DNA of 64,000 nt, from the NCBI RefSeq assembly GCF_013410375.1, contig NZ_JACCFL010000001.1, forward strand, positions 558,001 through 622,000, given 5' to 3'. Positions 51,873 through 60,200 of the stretch are shown piece after piece (positions within the stretch are counted from its first letter, which is position 1; every line of letters starts with the position of its first letter). The notes under the pieces are model-generated. The model saw only the letters and a list, made by a program, of their open reading frames with translations, ran no database searches and had not been told where the DNA came from. A program made the position numbers and the translations under genes. The stretch comes from Leifsonia shinshuensis. Lineage in GTDB: Bacteria; Actinomycetota; Actinomycetes; Actinomycetales; Microbacteriaceae.

Positions 51873-53123
51873 ATGTGGATGCTTTCCACTGACCCTGTGC
51901 GGACCATCAGCTCCGCGCTGCGCGGGCACGACAACGCGCTGGGCCTGATCCGGCTCGTCCTGGCGCTCTCGGTGCTCGTGTCGCACACCTGGCCGCTCGG
52001 CGGCTACGGCCACGACCCGGGGACCGGGATCACGCACGGGCAGGCCAGCCTCGGCTCCCTCGCGGTCGCCGGATTCTTCGCGATCAGCGGCTACCTCATC
52101 ACGAAGAGCGGAATGTCGGCCGACATCCTCCAGTTCATGTGGCGGCGGACGCTGCGCATCTTCCCGGCGTTCCTGCTCGTCCTGCTGCTCACGGCGTTCG
52201 TGCTCGGCCCGGTCATCTGGACCCTCGACGGGCACACCCTCCCGGCCTACTTCGCGCACTCGCCGTCCAGTCCGTGGCACTACCTGGGCTCGAACTGGAA
52301 CCTGCACGTCAGCACGTGGGGCATCCTGGACATCTTCCAGCACTCCACGCCCTACGGCCGGGCCACCGACTCCAGCGTGATCAACGGCTCGATGTGGACC
52401 CTCGGGCACGAGTGGGACTGCTACATGATCGTCGCGGCGCTCGTCTTGGCGGGCGTCCTCATCAAGGCGAAGCCGGTCGTCGTGGCCGTGGCCGCGGTTA
52501 TCTTCGCCGGGCAGATCGTGCAGCTGGTCAAGCCGGGGGCGATGGGCGTGGTCTTCCCGCCGCTCGGCGACGGCTGGTTCCTCACGCTGGCGTACCCGTT
52601 CATGGTCGGAGCGGTATTCGCGGTGTACTCGCGCTCCATCCCCATGAACGCGCGCTTCGGCGTCGTGGCCGGCGTCGTGCTGGCCTGGACTCTGCTGACC
52701 GGCGGCTACCCGGTGGTCGGCGTCCCCGCCGGTGTGTATTTCGTCCTCTGGGCGGGTTCGGCGATCCCCGGGCGGATCCGCCGGGTGGGACAGGTGAACG
52801 ACATCTCCTACGGCGTCTACCTGTTCGCGTTCCCGGTCCAGCAGACGCTCGCCTACGTCGGGCTCACCCGGCTCGGGCCGGCCGTCATGATCGTCGTCGC
52901 ATCGGCGATCGTGCTCGGGATCGCGTGGCTCAGCTGGCGCTTCGTCGAGCGCCCCGCCATGTCGCTCAAGGGCTGGGGTCCGGGGCGCGGCATCGCGTAC
53001 TGGGTGAACCGGGTGCGCCCGCTGAAGGCGGTCCCCGTGTTCGGCCGGCCCACGACGCAGCACGGGGCGGCGGGCGACGCCGTGCAGGCCGCCGGCGGTC
53101 ACGAGGAGCGGGTGCCGGTCTAG
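51873..53123 (+). CDS. Acyltransferase 3 family membrane protein
   Basis: A 416-residue polytopic membrane protein of acyltransferase family 3: LGLIRLVLALSVLVSHTWPL near the start with the conserved His, AGFFAISGYLITKS, FMWRRTLRIFPAFLL, and later ISYGVYLFAFPVQQTLA. Such enzymes O-acylate cell-surface sugars or peptidoglycan. The start may be ATG 51873 or ATG 51879: TATCCT at 51867-51872 looks like a -10 box immediately upstream, which would suit a leaderless transcript starting near the second ATG. Confidence 0.88.
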   Translation: MWMLSTDPVRTISSALRGHDNALGLIRLVLALSVLVSHTWPLGGYGHDPGTGITHGQASLGSLAVAGFFAISGYLITKSGMSADILQFMWRRTLRIFPAFLLVLLLTAFVLGPVIWTLDGHTLPAYFAHSPSSPWHYLGSNWNLHVSTWGILDIFQHSTPYGRATDSSVINGSMWTLGHEWDCYMIVAALVLAGVLIKAKPVVVAVAAVIFAGQIVQLVKPGAMGVVFPPLGDGWFLTLAYPFMVGAVFAVYSRSIPMNARFGVVAGVVLAWTLLTGGYPVVGVPAGVYFVLWAGSAIPGRIRRVGQVNDISYGVYLFAFPVQQTLAYVGLTRLGPAVMIVVASAIVLGIAWLSWRFVERPAMSLKGWGPGRGIAYWVNRVRPLKAVPVFGRPTTQHGAAGDAVQAAGGHEERVPV

Positions 53124-53136
53124 CGGCTCCCGCCCG

Positions 53137-54612
53137 TCACCGGCAGTTCGCCGCGGCCGTGGTGGTGTCGAAGACGTAGAAGCTGACGTCGTTCAGCATC
53201 AGGTGGCGCAGGTTCGCCCGGTGCTCCGCGATGTAGCCCGTGACCTCCGGCGCGATGGGGGAGCGGGGCGAGTCCTTGGTGGCGACGGCGACGATGCAGT
53301 GCGCCGTCGGGTCGGTGGTCGCCCGGTCGCCGATCGACTCGTTCGGCTCCCACGGGGCCACGCCGCTGACGAGGACCATCCCATGGTCGATGCCCAGCGA
53401 CCGCAGCGTGGAGTCGACCCGGCCGAACTCGGTCGGACCGTCGTTCCAGACCAGCGCCGACGTCCCGGCCGCGGCGACGAGCGCGAGGGCGAGCAGCCCG
53501 TAGCCCGCCGTGCGCAGCACCGCAGTGAGTGCGGCGCCGCGGTGGCGCCGGAGCAGCCACGCGACGCCGATGCCGGCGAGACAGCAGAGCGCCCACGCCC
53601 AGGCGTAGTAGTAGGACGGCAGCGCGTTGCGCGCGACGAACAGGTAGAAGATCACGAGCGGCGCGAGGGCGACCGTGAGGTAGACGACCAGCCAGCGGCG
53701 CTCCCGGTCGAAGAAGGCCGCGAGTGTGCCGGCGACCAGGACGACGGCGGTGACGGGCCCGAAGCCGTGCCAGGCGAAGTAGAGGTTCGCCCACCAGGGC
53801 GGGTGCGCGGTCGCCGTGCCCGCGAAATCGATGAGGTGGCCGACCGCGTTCTGCGCCGCCTGGAACTTGACCAGGTCGGTCACGCCGGGGACGAGGCCGA
53901 TGGCCAGGTACGCGACGAACGCGGTGACCAGCAATGCTGCGACCGACACCGCGAGGGCGATCAGGATGTCCTTGAGGCGCCTGCGGGCGAGGATCAGGAC
54001 CACGAACGCCGGCAGCATCACGATGGTCGAGGGCTTGCTGGTGACCGAGAGCCCCATGCTGACGCCGGCCAGCGCGAGCCAGAGCACGGACCTCCCGCGA
54101 TGCCATTGCCAGGCCGCGGCCATCGCCGCGATCGCGAAGAAGACCATGACCGGCTCCAGGACGGCGAAGCGGTCGAGCCGGAACTCGTAGGTGCCCCAGA
54201 CGCCGCGGGGCAGCAGCAGCCAGAACGCCGTGGGCACGAGGGCGGGCATCCAGCCGAGCTCCGGACGCATCCACAGGAAGATGATGAGTCCGGCGAGCAC
54301 CGTGAGGACCCCGACGAGCACGCGGGGCGCCAGCATCCCCTCGCCGAAGACGAACTGCACCGCGCCGAAGAGGTACTTCGCCGTCGGCGGCTGCTCGTGG
54401 TTCGCCGCCACGTCGCCCGAGAGGTACAGCCGGCCGACGAGCACGTACTGGGGCTCGTCGGCGTTCGGGGTCGCCGTGGCGATGTTCCACACGGCCTGGT
54501 AGAGGCCCCACAGGAACACGAGCGCGAACGCGCCCCAGCGCACGGCCGTCCGGTCGAGGATCCCCTGGCGCTTCTCCGGCGTGGCCTCGCGCGTCGCCTC
54601 GGCCGTGGTCAT
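53137..54612 (-). CDS. GT-C glycosyltransferase (family 39 / mannosyltransferase-like)
   Basis: A 491-residue membrane protein with about 10-12 helices and a large first loop bearing PNADEPQYVLVGRLYLSGDV (acidic pair typical of GT-C active sites) and HEQPPTAKYLFG. The end is a soluble domain (TTDPTAHCIVAVATKDSPR). It would use a polyprenyl-phosphate sugar, probably polyprenol-phosphomannose made by the next gene upstream (54609), with which it overlaps by ATGA. The acceptor is unknown. Confidence 0.85.
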   Translation of the reverse strand: MTTAEATREATPEKRQGILDRTAVRWGAFALVFLWGLYQAVWNIATATPNADEPQYVLVGRLYLSGDVAANHEQPPTAKYLFGAVQFVFGEGMLAPRVLVGVLTVLAGLIIFLWMRPELGWMPALVPTAFWLLLPRGVWGTYEFRLDRFAVLEPVMVFFAIAAMAAAWQWHRGRSVLWLALAGVSMGLSVTSKPSTIVMLPAFVVLILARRRLKDILIALAVSVAALLVTAFVAYLAIGLVPGVTDLVKFQAAQNAVGHLIDFAGTATAHPPWWANLYFAWHGFGPVTAVVLVAGTLAAFFDRERRWLVVYLTVALAPLVIFYLFVARNALPSYYYAWAWALCCLAGIGVAWLLRRHRGAALTAVLRTAGYGLLALALVAAAGTSALVWNDGPTEFGRVDSTLRSLGIDHGMVLVSGVAPWEPNESIGDRATTDPTAHCIVAVATKDSPRSPIAPEVTGYIAEHRANLRHLMLNDVSFYVFDTTTAAANCR

Positions 54613-55361
54613 GACGGTCGCTCCGCGGAGGCGCGGTCCGGCGTCCGCCGCCAGCGCGCCGGGAGGCCGGTGATCCCCCACCCGGTGACCCGGACCATGG
54701 CCTCGACCACGATCGCGCCGCTCATCTTGGAGGCGCCGTGCACCCGCTCGACGAAGGTGATCGGGACCTCCGTCACGCGCAGCCCCGCCCCGTAGGCGCG
54801 GCGCAGCATGTCGATCTGGAAGCAGTAGCCCTGGCTGGCGACGTCCTCGAACCCGATCGCCTCGAGCGCCTCCGCCGTGAACGCGCGGTAGCCTCCAGTG
54901 ACGTCCCGGGCCGGGACGCCGAGCGCGATCCGCGCGTAGCTGCTGCCGCCGCGCGAGAGGAGGCGGCGGCGGAACGGCCAGTTCTCGGTGCCTCCGCCGG
55001 CGACCCAGCGCGAGCCGAGGACGACGTCGGCCGGTCCCACCGCGTCGAGGAGCCGGGAGAGCTGCTCGGGCTGGTGCGAGCCGTCCGCGTCCATCTCCAC
55101 GACGACGTCGTAGCCGGCGTCGAGTGCCCACCGCATGCCGGCACGATACGCCGCGCCGAGCCCGGCCTTCCCTGCGCGATGCAGCACGTGGACGGCCTCG
55201 TCGGAGGCGGCGAGCTCGTCCGCGGTGACCCCGGTCCCGTCGGGGGAGTCGTCGTCGACGACGAGGAGGTGGGCGTCGGGGACGGCCGCACGGAGCCGTC
55301 CGACCATCGAGCGGAGGTTCTCCTGCTCGTTGTACGTCGGCATGATGACGACCGCGCGCAC
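54609..55361 (-). CDS. Polyprenol monophosphomannose synthase (Ppm1/DPM1-like)
   Basis: A 250-residue family 2 glycosyltransferase: AVVIMPTYNEQENLRSMVGR, LLVVDDDSPDGTG, VVVEMDADGSHQPEQL (the DxD motif), VVLGSRWVAGGGTENWPF, RDVTGGYRAFTAEAL, and VERVHGASKMS. These segments are characteristic of DPM1/Ppm1. It transfers mannose from GDP-mannose to polyprenyl phosphate. No transmembrane C-terminal extension is present, so membrane contact is peripheral. Confidence 0.93.
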   Translation of the reverse strand: MRAVVIMPTYNEQENLRSMVGRLRAAVPDAHLLVVDDDSPDGTGVTADELAASDEAVHVLHRAGKAGLGAAYRAGMRWALDAGYDVVVEMDADGSHQPEQLSRLLDAVGPADVVLGSRWVAGGGTENWPFRRRLLSRGGSSYARIALGVPARDVTGGYRAFTAEALEAIGFEDVASQGYCFQIDMLRRAYGAGLRVTEVPITFVERVHGASKMSGAIVVEAMVRVTGWGITGLPARWRRTPDRASAERPS

Positions 55362-55584
55362 ACTACCTCCCAGATCACCGCCGCAAACCGGGCAATCCTA
55401 CCGGCGTGTCGGGGGTCAGCCCGACCATCCGGCCGCAGGCGGCGCTCCGAGCGGGCGGAGCGTCCCCCGAATTGGGGGTCTGGAGAGCGCGCTTCCGGCC
55501 CACCGCGATTGGAGTCGGGGAGGCGGCCGCCGGTAGCGTTGCGGTGCTGCACGTTCCGGGTTGCGGTAGAAAGCATGAGATCAC

Positions 55585-56574
55585 GTGTCCGATTCCCGCC
55601 GCCGCCGCGCTTCCGCGTCGTCCCGTGCCGGGCGGATCGTCCTCGTCGGAGCCGTGCTCGCCGTCGCCCTGGCGGTCCAGCCGGTCCTGCCCGTGCTGGC
55701 CGACGGACGTGCGGACACTCACTCGGCGCCGGTCGCGGTCGGCGCGTCGCGCGTGACGGCTCGGCTGACTGATGTCGCGGCCTCGGAGTCCGCGGCGCGG
55801 ATGACCGCGGGAGTCGTCACGGTGTCGCAGCGCATTCCGGCGAACGGCGTCGCGGGGAATGCGGTCGCGGCCGATGCTCGTGGCGCTTCCGGTGGCTCCG
55901 GTGCTCCCGCTGCTTCCGCCGGGGTCCAGGACTCCGGAGCGAGCGCAGGGCCGGTCTCGCCCGCGGCCGCGACCGCGCCGGCCGGGGCCTCGTCGCCGAC
56001 CTTCAACACGTCGCCCACGCACCAGGTCGTCCGGATGGGCGCCATCGGCGACTCGATCACGGCCTTCACCGACCGCGCTGGGAACCCCACGCCCTGGTCG
56101 TGGGTGCGCACGGCCGTGACCGGCGACATCGTCGACGCGGGCGGCTACCGCCACTACGGCGACAGCACGGCCCAGATCCTCGCCGGCACCACCCCGCTCA
56201 CCGCCGACGCGGTCGTCGTCATGGCCGGGACCAACGACATCCTCGACGGCTCCGCGCCGCAGCCGACGGCGCAGACCCTCGCCAACATCTCCGCGATCGT
56301 CGCCAAGGCGGGAGGGCGCGTCCACGTGCTCTCGGCGCTCGCTCCGAAGGACAACGGCGGCGCCGCCGCGACACTCGCGCTCAACGCGGCGCTTGCCGAC
56401 CTCGCCGGCCGCTCCGGCTGGGTATGGGTCGACCCGTGGACGTCGCTGCGCGCGCCCGACGGCCGGTGGGTCGCCGGGGCGACCCTCGACGGCGTGCACC
56501 CGACCGCCGCCTCCGGGGCCGTCGCGGGGGAGGCGATCCGCACCGCGGTCCTCCGCTCGCTCGGCGGGTTCTAG
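55585..56574 (+). CDS. Secreted SGNH/GDSL hydrolase
   Basis: A 329-residue protein. Residues 1-45 hold an Arg/Ser-rich N-terminus and a hydrophobic signal/anchor (IVLVGAVLAVALAVQPVLPV); 46-145 are an Ala/Ser/Gly-rich linker. The catalytic domain follows: RMGAIGDSITAF (block I with nucleophile Ser), VVVMAGTNDILDG (block III Asn), DGVHPTAASG (Asp-His pair). Probably an extracellular esterase or deacylase. GTG start with a weak ribosome-binding site. Confidence 0.88.
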   Translation: MSDSRRRRASASSRAGRIVLVGAVLAVALAVQPVLPVLADGRADTHSAPVAVGASRVTARLTDVAASESAARMTAGVVTVSQRIPANGVAGNAVAADARGASGGSGAPAASAGVQDSGASAGPVSPAAATAPAGASSPTFNTSPTHQVVRMGAIGDSITAFTDRAGNPTPWSWVRTAVTGDIVDAGGYRHYGDSTAQILAGTTPLTADAVVVMAGTNDILDGSAPQPTAQTLANISAIVAKAGGRVHVLSALAPKDNGGAAATLALNAALADLAGRSGWVWVDPWTSLRAPDGRWVAGATLDGVHPTAASGAVAGEAIRTAVLRSLGGF

Positions 56575-56649
56575 CCCCCGCGGCAGCGCCGCCTCGTCGC
56601 CTGCCGTAACCGGCGATGATGGAACCGGCGCACCCGATAGGCTGGGCGC

Positions 56650-57255
56650 GTGCTTCTCTCCGATCGTGACATCAAGGCCGAACTGGGTGCCGGGCGGATC
56701 GCGCTGGAGCCGTACGAGCCGGCGATGGTCCAGCCGTCGAGCATCGACGTGCGGCTCGACCGGTTCTTCCGCCTGTTCGACAACCACAAGTACCCGTTCA
56801 TCGACCCGGCGGTCGATCAGCCGGAGCTGACCCGGTTCGTGGAGGTCGACCCCGACCAGCCGTTCATCCTGCACCCGGGGGAGTTCGTGCTCGGGTCCAC
56901 CTTCGAGCTGGTGAGTCTGCCCGACGACGTCGCCGCGCGGCTGGAGGGCAAGAGCTCGCTCGGCCGGCTCGGCCTCCTCACCCACTCCACCGCCGGCTTC
57001 ATCGACCCCGGCTTCTCCGGCCACGTGACGCTGGAGCTGAGCAACGTCGCGACGCTCCCGATCAAGCTGTGGCCCGGGATGAAGATCGGCCAGATGTGCT
57101 TCTTCCGGCTGTCGTCGGCTGCCGAGCGGCCGTACGGCTCGGCCGAGTACAGCTCCCGCTACCAGGGGCAGCGCGGTCCGACCGCCTCGCGTTCGTACCT
57201 GAACTTCCACCGGACCGACGTGTCCGCGACCGAAGCCGGACGCCCGTCCAGCTAG
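56650..57255 (+). CDS. dcd: dCTP deaminase
   Basis: A 201-residue trimeric nucleotide deaminase. [12 protein letters not shown] at the start and [20 protein letters not shown] are diagnostic. [20 protein letters not shown] holds the catalytic Glu and Arg/Ser residues, and [16 protein letters not shown] closes the active site. It makes dUMP precursor for dTTP; many actinobacterial enzymes convert dCTP directly to dUMP, which is likely here. GTG start; slightly longer than the usual 190. Confidence 0.95.
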   Translation: MLLSDRDIKAELGAGRIALEPYEPAMVQPSSIDVRLDRFFRLFDNHKYPFIDPAVDQPELTRFVEVDPDQPFILHPGEFVLGSTFELVSLPDDVAARLEGKSSLGRLGLLTHSTAGFIDPGFSGHVTLELSNVATLPIKLWPGMKIGQMCFFRLSSAAERPYGSAEYSSRYQGQRGPTASRSYLNFHRTDVSATEAGRPSS

Positions 57256-57280
57256 ACCCCCCGAGCCGAGAGGGCTGCCC

Positions 57281-57808
57281 ATGAGCGAGTCGACCGATTC
57301 CCTTTTCGCGCGAGCCCTGATCTCCACCGGGTCCACCCCGGAGCGCCCGCAGCGGATGCACCTCTTCGGGCGGCTCGTCGGGAGCTGGCGCGCCGACGTG
57401 CGCTTTCTCGACGAGGCCTCCGGCGAGTGGGCCGAGCGCGTCGAGGACTGGGTGTTCGCCTACACGCTCGGCGGGCGGGCGGTGCAGGACGTCCTCGTCG
57501 CCCACGACCCGGACGCCGACGGCACGCCGGCCGCGCACGGATCCACTGTGCGCGTCTACGACCCCACGCTCGGCGCCTGGCGAGTGAGCTGGTTCGGCGC
57601 CGCGAGAGGCGACTTCTGCACCCTGGTCGCGACGCCGCACCGCCGCGACGGGATCCGCCAGGACGGCACCCAGACGGATGGACGCCCGATCCGCTGGAAC
57701 TTCTCGAAGATCACGGCGGACTCGTTCGAGTGGGACGGCTGGGTCTCCGACGACGAGGGCCGCACCTGGTGGCTCGAGCAGCACATCGACGCGACGCGAA
57801 CCGGCTGA
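57281..57808 (+). CDS. Hypothetical protein, DUF1579/lipocalin-like
   Basis: A 175-residue soluble protein. The pattern LFGRLVGSWRADVRFLDEAS, EDWVFAYTLGGRAVQDVL, VYDPTLGAWRVSWFGAARGD and DSFEWDGWVSDDEGRTWW suggests an antiparallel beta barrel similar to DUF1579-type proteins that bind small molecules. It has no catalytic motif that I can name. Starts 25 bp after dcd; may be co-transcribed. Confidence 0.75.
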   Translation: MSESTDSLFARALISTGSTPERPQRMHLFGRLVGSWRADVRFLDEASGEWAERVEDWVFAYTLGGRAVQDVLVAHDPDADGTPAAHGSTVRVYDPTLGAWRVSWFGAARGDFCTLVATPHRRDGIRQDGTQTDGRPIRWNFSKITADSFEWDGWVSDDEGRTWWLEQHIDATRTG

Positions 57809-57904
57809 ACCCGGTCGCACTCACGGCTTGCGGTGGCGCAACTGCTTGCCCGGGAGACTGCTTCGCCTCCGAAGGGATTCACTTCGCGGCATACGCCCCG
57901 AAGG

Positions 57905-57913
57905 TTATCCACA
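57905..57913 (+). promoter_or_regulatory. DnaA-box-like 9-mer
   Basis: TTATCCACA (consensus TTATNCACA) lies in the AT-richer convergent intergenic 57809-57947. A weaker ATTACACA follows at 57918. One perfect box in a window this size can occur by chance; no AT-rich unwinding element or dnaA/dnaN gene is near. Confidence 0.3.
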
Positions 57914-57947
57914 GTTGATTACACAGGTGGAAAATAGTGAGTCGGAC

Positions 57948-58499
57948 TCACAGCTGGCCTGAAGCTTCGGGTGCATCGTCGGCGTACAGCGCGGGCAGCT
58001 GGAGGGTCAGCCACGGGCTGAACGCCCACGGCGTCGCCTCCACCGCGGTCAGCAGCACGCGCGGATCCACCCACTGCCACTCGGCGACCTCACTCGCCGC
58101 CGGGCTCAGCTCGCCCGCGATCGTGGCGGTGAAGACCGGGCAGACCTCGTACTCCACGACACCGGCCGCGTCGGTGGCGCGATAACGGAACTCGGGCAGC
58201 GCGGGCACCAAGTTCTCCACTACGGTGCCGAGCTCATCGGCGGCGCGACGCGCGATCGCGGCCTCCATCGCCTCCCCGGGCGCGGGATGCCCGCAGAACG
58301 AGTTGGTCCACACTCCCGGCCAGGTCGCCTTGCCGAGCGCCCGCCGCGTGACCAGGATCCGCCCCTCCCCGTCGAAGACGTGGCACGAGAACGCCAGGTG
58401 GAGGGGGGTGTCCGCGGTGTGGACGGTCGCCTTGTCCGCGGTCCCGATCGGGGTGCCGTCCTCAGCGAGCAGGACGACCTCTTCGCGCGGTGACGTCAT
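57948..58499 (-). CDS. idi: Isopentenyl-diphosphate delta-isomerase, type I
   Basis: A 183-residue Nudix-fold enzyme. TNSFCGHPAPGE holds the catalytic Cys, VEYEVCPVFTA holds the catalytic Glu, and the metal His/Glu cluster lies in HLAFSCHVFDGEGRILVTRR. It interconverts IPP and DMAPP for isoprenoids and carotenoids. Strand and spacing make it a single gene; convergent with the DUF1579-like gene. Confidence 0.95.
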   Translation of the reverse strand: MTSPREEVVLLAEDGTPIGTADKATVHTADTPLHLAFSCHVFDGEGRILVTRRALGKATWPGVWTNSFCGHPAPGEAMEAAIARRAADELGTVVENLVPALPEFRYRATDAAGVVEYEVCPVFTATIAGELSPAASEVAEWQWVDPRVLLTAVEATPWAFSPWLTLQLPALYADDAPEASGQL

Positions 58500-58545
58500 G
58501 CGACCATCCTAGGCGCGGGGTGGGTGGACGCGGCCGCAGAGGCGG

Positions 58546-58573
58546 AGGGGCGCGGCCTCGCGGTCGCGCCCCT
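58546..58573 (-). terminator. GC-rich hairpin after the His-rich MarR-like gene
   Basis: A 9-bp perfect stem (58546-58554 with 58565-58573; AGGGGCGCG and CGCGCCCCT) with a 10-base loop lies 17 bp past the stop of the minus-strand regulator. No T run follows, so termination is only possible, not shown. Confidence 0.45.
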
Positions 58574-58590
58574 GCGGGTGTGCCGATGCG

Positions 58591-60144
58591 TCAGTCGGCG
58601 TCTGTGCCCCGGTCGGTCTCGGTGTCCCGGTCGGTCTCGGTGTCCCCGTCGGTCTCGGTGTCCCGGTCGGTCTCGGTGGCCTCGTCGGTCCCGGTGCTGG
58701 TGGCGCGCTCGGCGCCCTCTGCGTCGGGGCCGTCCGCGTCGGCCGCGTCGGCACGCGGGGTCCAGCCGAGGTTGCGGGCCATCGCCTCGAGGGTCGCGAG
58801 GGTGGTGGCCAGGTCGGCGGGGTCAATCCCCTCGGTGACCGTGGCGCGCACCGCAGTGACGTGCGCGAGGGCGGCGTCATGCGCAGCGCGCCCCTCGTCG
58901 GTCAGCGTCGCGCGGTCGCCGTCGAACCAGACCCAGCCGCGCTCGACGAAGTCCGCGAGGATGCGATCCACGCCACCGCGGCAACGCCCCTCGAAGCCGT
59001 ACCGGCCCGCGAACGGACGGCCGTGGCCGTGCTCGTGGCCCCAAGCGTCGGGGCCGAATCGCCCTGGGCCGAACGCGCCTGCCCCGAACGAGCCCGGGCC
59101 GAACCCCCGACCGTACCGGCCTGGGCCGAACCCGCCGTACCCGAACCCGCCAGGACCGAAGCCGTGCGCGCCATGCCCGAACGGGCCGCCGCGCTCGACG
59201 CCACGGAGGAAGCCCCGCTCGAACCCACGTTCGAACGCCTGCTCGGCGCCGTGGTGGTCGGGATGCGGGTGGTGGTGGTGGGGGTGTTCGGCGTGGTCGT
59301 GGGCGTGCTCGTCGTGGTCGTGCCCGGACTCTTGCCCGTTGTGCCCCTGGCTGTCGTTGCCGTGGTACTCGGGCCCGTAGCTGTCGTGTCCGTGCCCGTG
59401 CCCGTGTTCGTGCTCGTGCCCGTCGTGTCCCTGGCTGTCGCGGCCGTGGTATCCGGGCCCGTAGCTGTCGTGGGCCTGGTCGTGGTCGTGGTCGTGCTCG
59501 TGCTCGTGCTCGTGCTCGTGCCCGTCGTGTTCCTGGCTGTCGCGGCCGTGGTATCCGGGCCCGTAGCTGTCGCGGGCGTGGTCGTGGTGGTGCTCGTGCT
59601 CGCGCCCGTCGTGCCCCTGGCTGTCGTGGCCGTGGTACTCGGGCCCGTAGCTGTCGTGGGCGTGGGCGTGGTCGTGGTCGTGGTCGCCGTGGCGATCCGG
59701 CCCGTGCGGGCCTCCCTGCGCGCGGGAGCTGTCGTGCTCCATCCAGGCGCGGTACATCTGCTGGCGGCGCTCCCATTCGCGCCGCATCCAGTCGGGGCGG
59801 CCTCGCCACTCCCTGGGCCGTGCGGCCGCGTGGGCCTGTTCGCCGGAGGAGGCGTCGCTCTCCGGGCGCGGGTCCGCCTCAGTGGGACGCCCGGTGTCGC
59901 CGGGCCGGCCGCCGAACGGCCGACCGGCGCGGCGTCCGCGGTGCGCCAGGGAGGCGGAGAGCTCGTCGGCGGTGGCCGGGCCGTCCGCGAGCGTGTGCAG
60001 CACGCGCCAGCCCCGGCGGCCGAGGTCGAGCTCGCGGAGTTCGTCGCGGGTCCGGGCGCGGAGGCGCGCACTGATCTCGCCGAACCAGAAGTACGGCGGG
60101 GTATCGGATGAGTCGTGGGTGTTCGAGTCGTCGATGGTCGTCAT
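58591..60144 (-). CDS. MarR-like regulator split by a 320-residue His/Asp/Gly-rich insertion
   Basis: A 517-residue protein. Residues 20-66 look like the first helices of a MarR winged helix (RDELRELDLGRRGWRVLHTL, ADGPATADELSASL). Residues 389-461 supply the rest: GGVDRILADFVERGWVWFDG (recognition helix region), DRATLTDEGRAAHDAAL (wing) and dimer helices. Between them lie about 320 residues of low complexity: an Arg/Trp stretch, four DSYGP(E/G)YHG-DSQ repeats among runs of HEHEHEHDHD type (150-297), then Gly/Phe repeats (330-365). The tail (485-517) is a TETDRD repeat. A metal-binding, possibly sensing, insertion is inferred. Divergent from a similar gene. Confidence 0.8.
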   Translation of the reverse strand: MTTIDDSNTHDSSDTPPYFWFGEISARLRARTRDELRELDLGRRGWRVLHTLADGPATADELSASLAHRGRRAGRPFGGRPGDTGRPTEADPRPESDASSGEQAHAAARPREWRGRPDWMRREWERRQQMYRAWMEHDSSRAQGGPHGPDRHGDHDHDHAHAHDSYGPEYHGHDSQGHDGREHEHHHDHARDSYGPGYHGRDSQEHDGHEHEHEHEHDHDHDQAHDSYGPGYHGRDSQGHDGHEHEHGHGHGHDSYGPEYHGNDSQGHNGQESGHDHDEHAHDHAEHPHHHHPHPDHHGAEQAFERGFERGFLRGVERGGPFGHGAHGFGPGGFGYGGFGPGRYGRGFGPGSFGAGAFGPGRFGPDAWGHEHGHGRPFAGRYGFEGRCRGGVDRILADFVERGWVWFDGDRATLTDEGRAAHDAALAHVTAVRATVTEGIDPADLATTLATLEAMARNLGWTPRADAADADGPDAEGAERATSTGTDEATETDRDTETDGDTETDRDTETDRGTDAD

Positions 60145-60167
60145 CGGGAGACTCCCTTCGTTTTCTA

Positions 60168-60197
60168 TGTACTATTACAAGTGAATGTATAGTTACA
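60168..60197. promoter_or_regulatory. Two TGTA-N4-TACA operator candidates between divergent regulators
   Basis: TGTACTATTACA (60168-60179) and TGTATAGTTACA (60186-60197) both fit the palindrome TGTA-N4-TACA and start 18 bp apart. They occupy almost all of the AT-rich 56-bp gap between the two MarR-like genes. MarR-family regulators commonly autoregulate through such palindromes in divergent promoters. The second site ends 3 bp before the start at 60201. Confidence 0.65.
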
Positions 60198-60200
60198 TGC

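Noticed and set aside
57281..57808. Assignment of the small protein to a named enzyme
   Set aside because: Only a beta-barrel-like pattern is visible; no catalytic motif supports a function.
58861..60111. Plus-strand 416-codon open frame rich in Val/Leu, looking like a membrane protein
   Set aside because: It is antisense to the His/Asp-rich insertion of the 58591-60144 gene; His/Asp codons (CAC/GAC) read as GTG/GTC on the other strand, giving false hydrophobicity.
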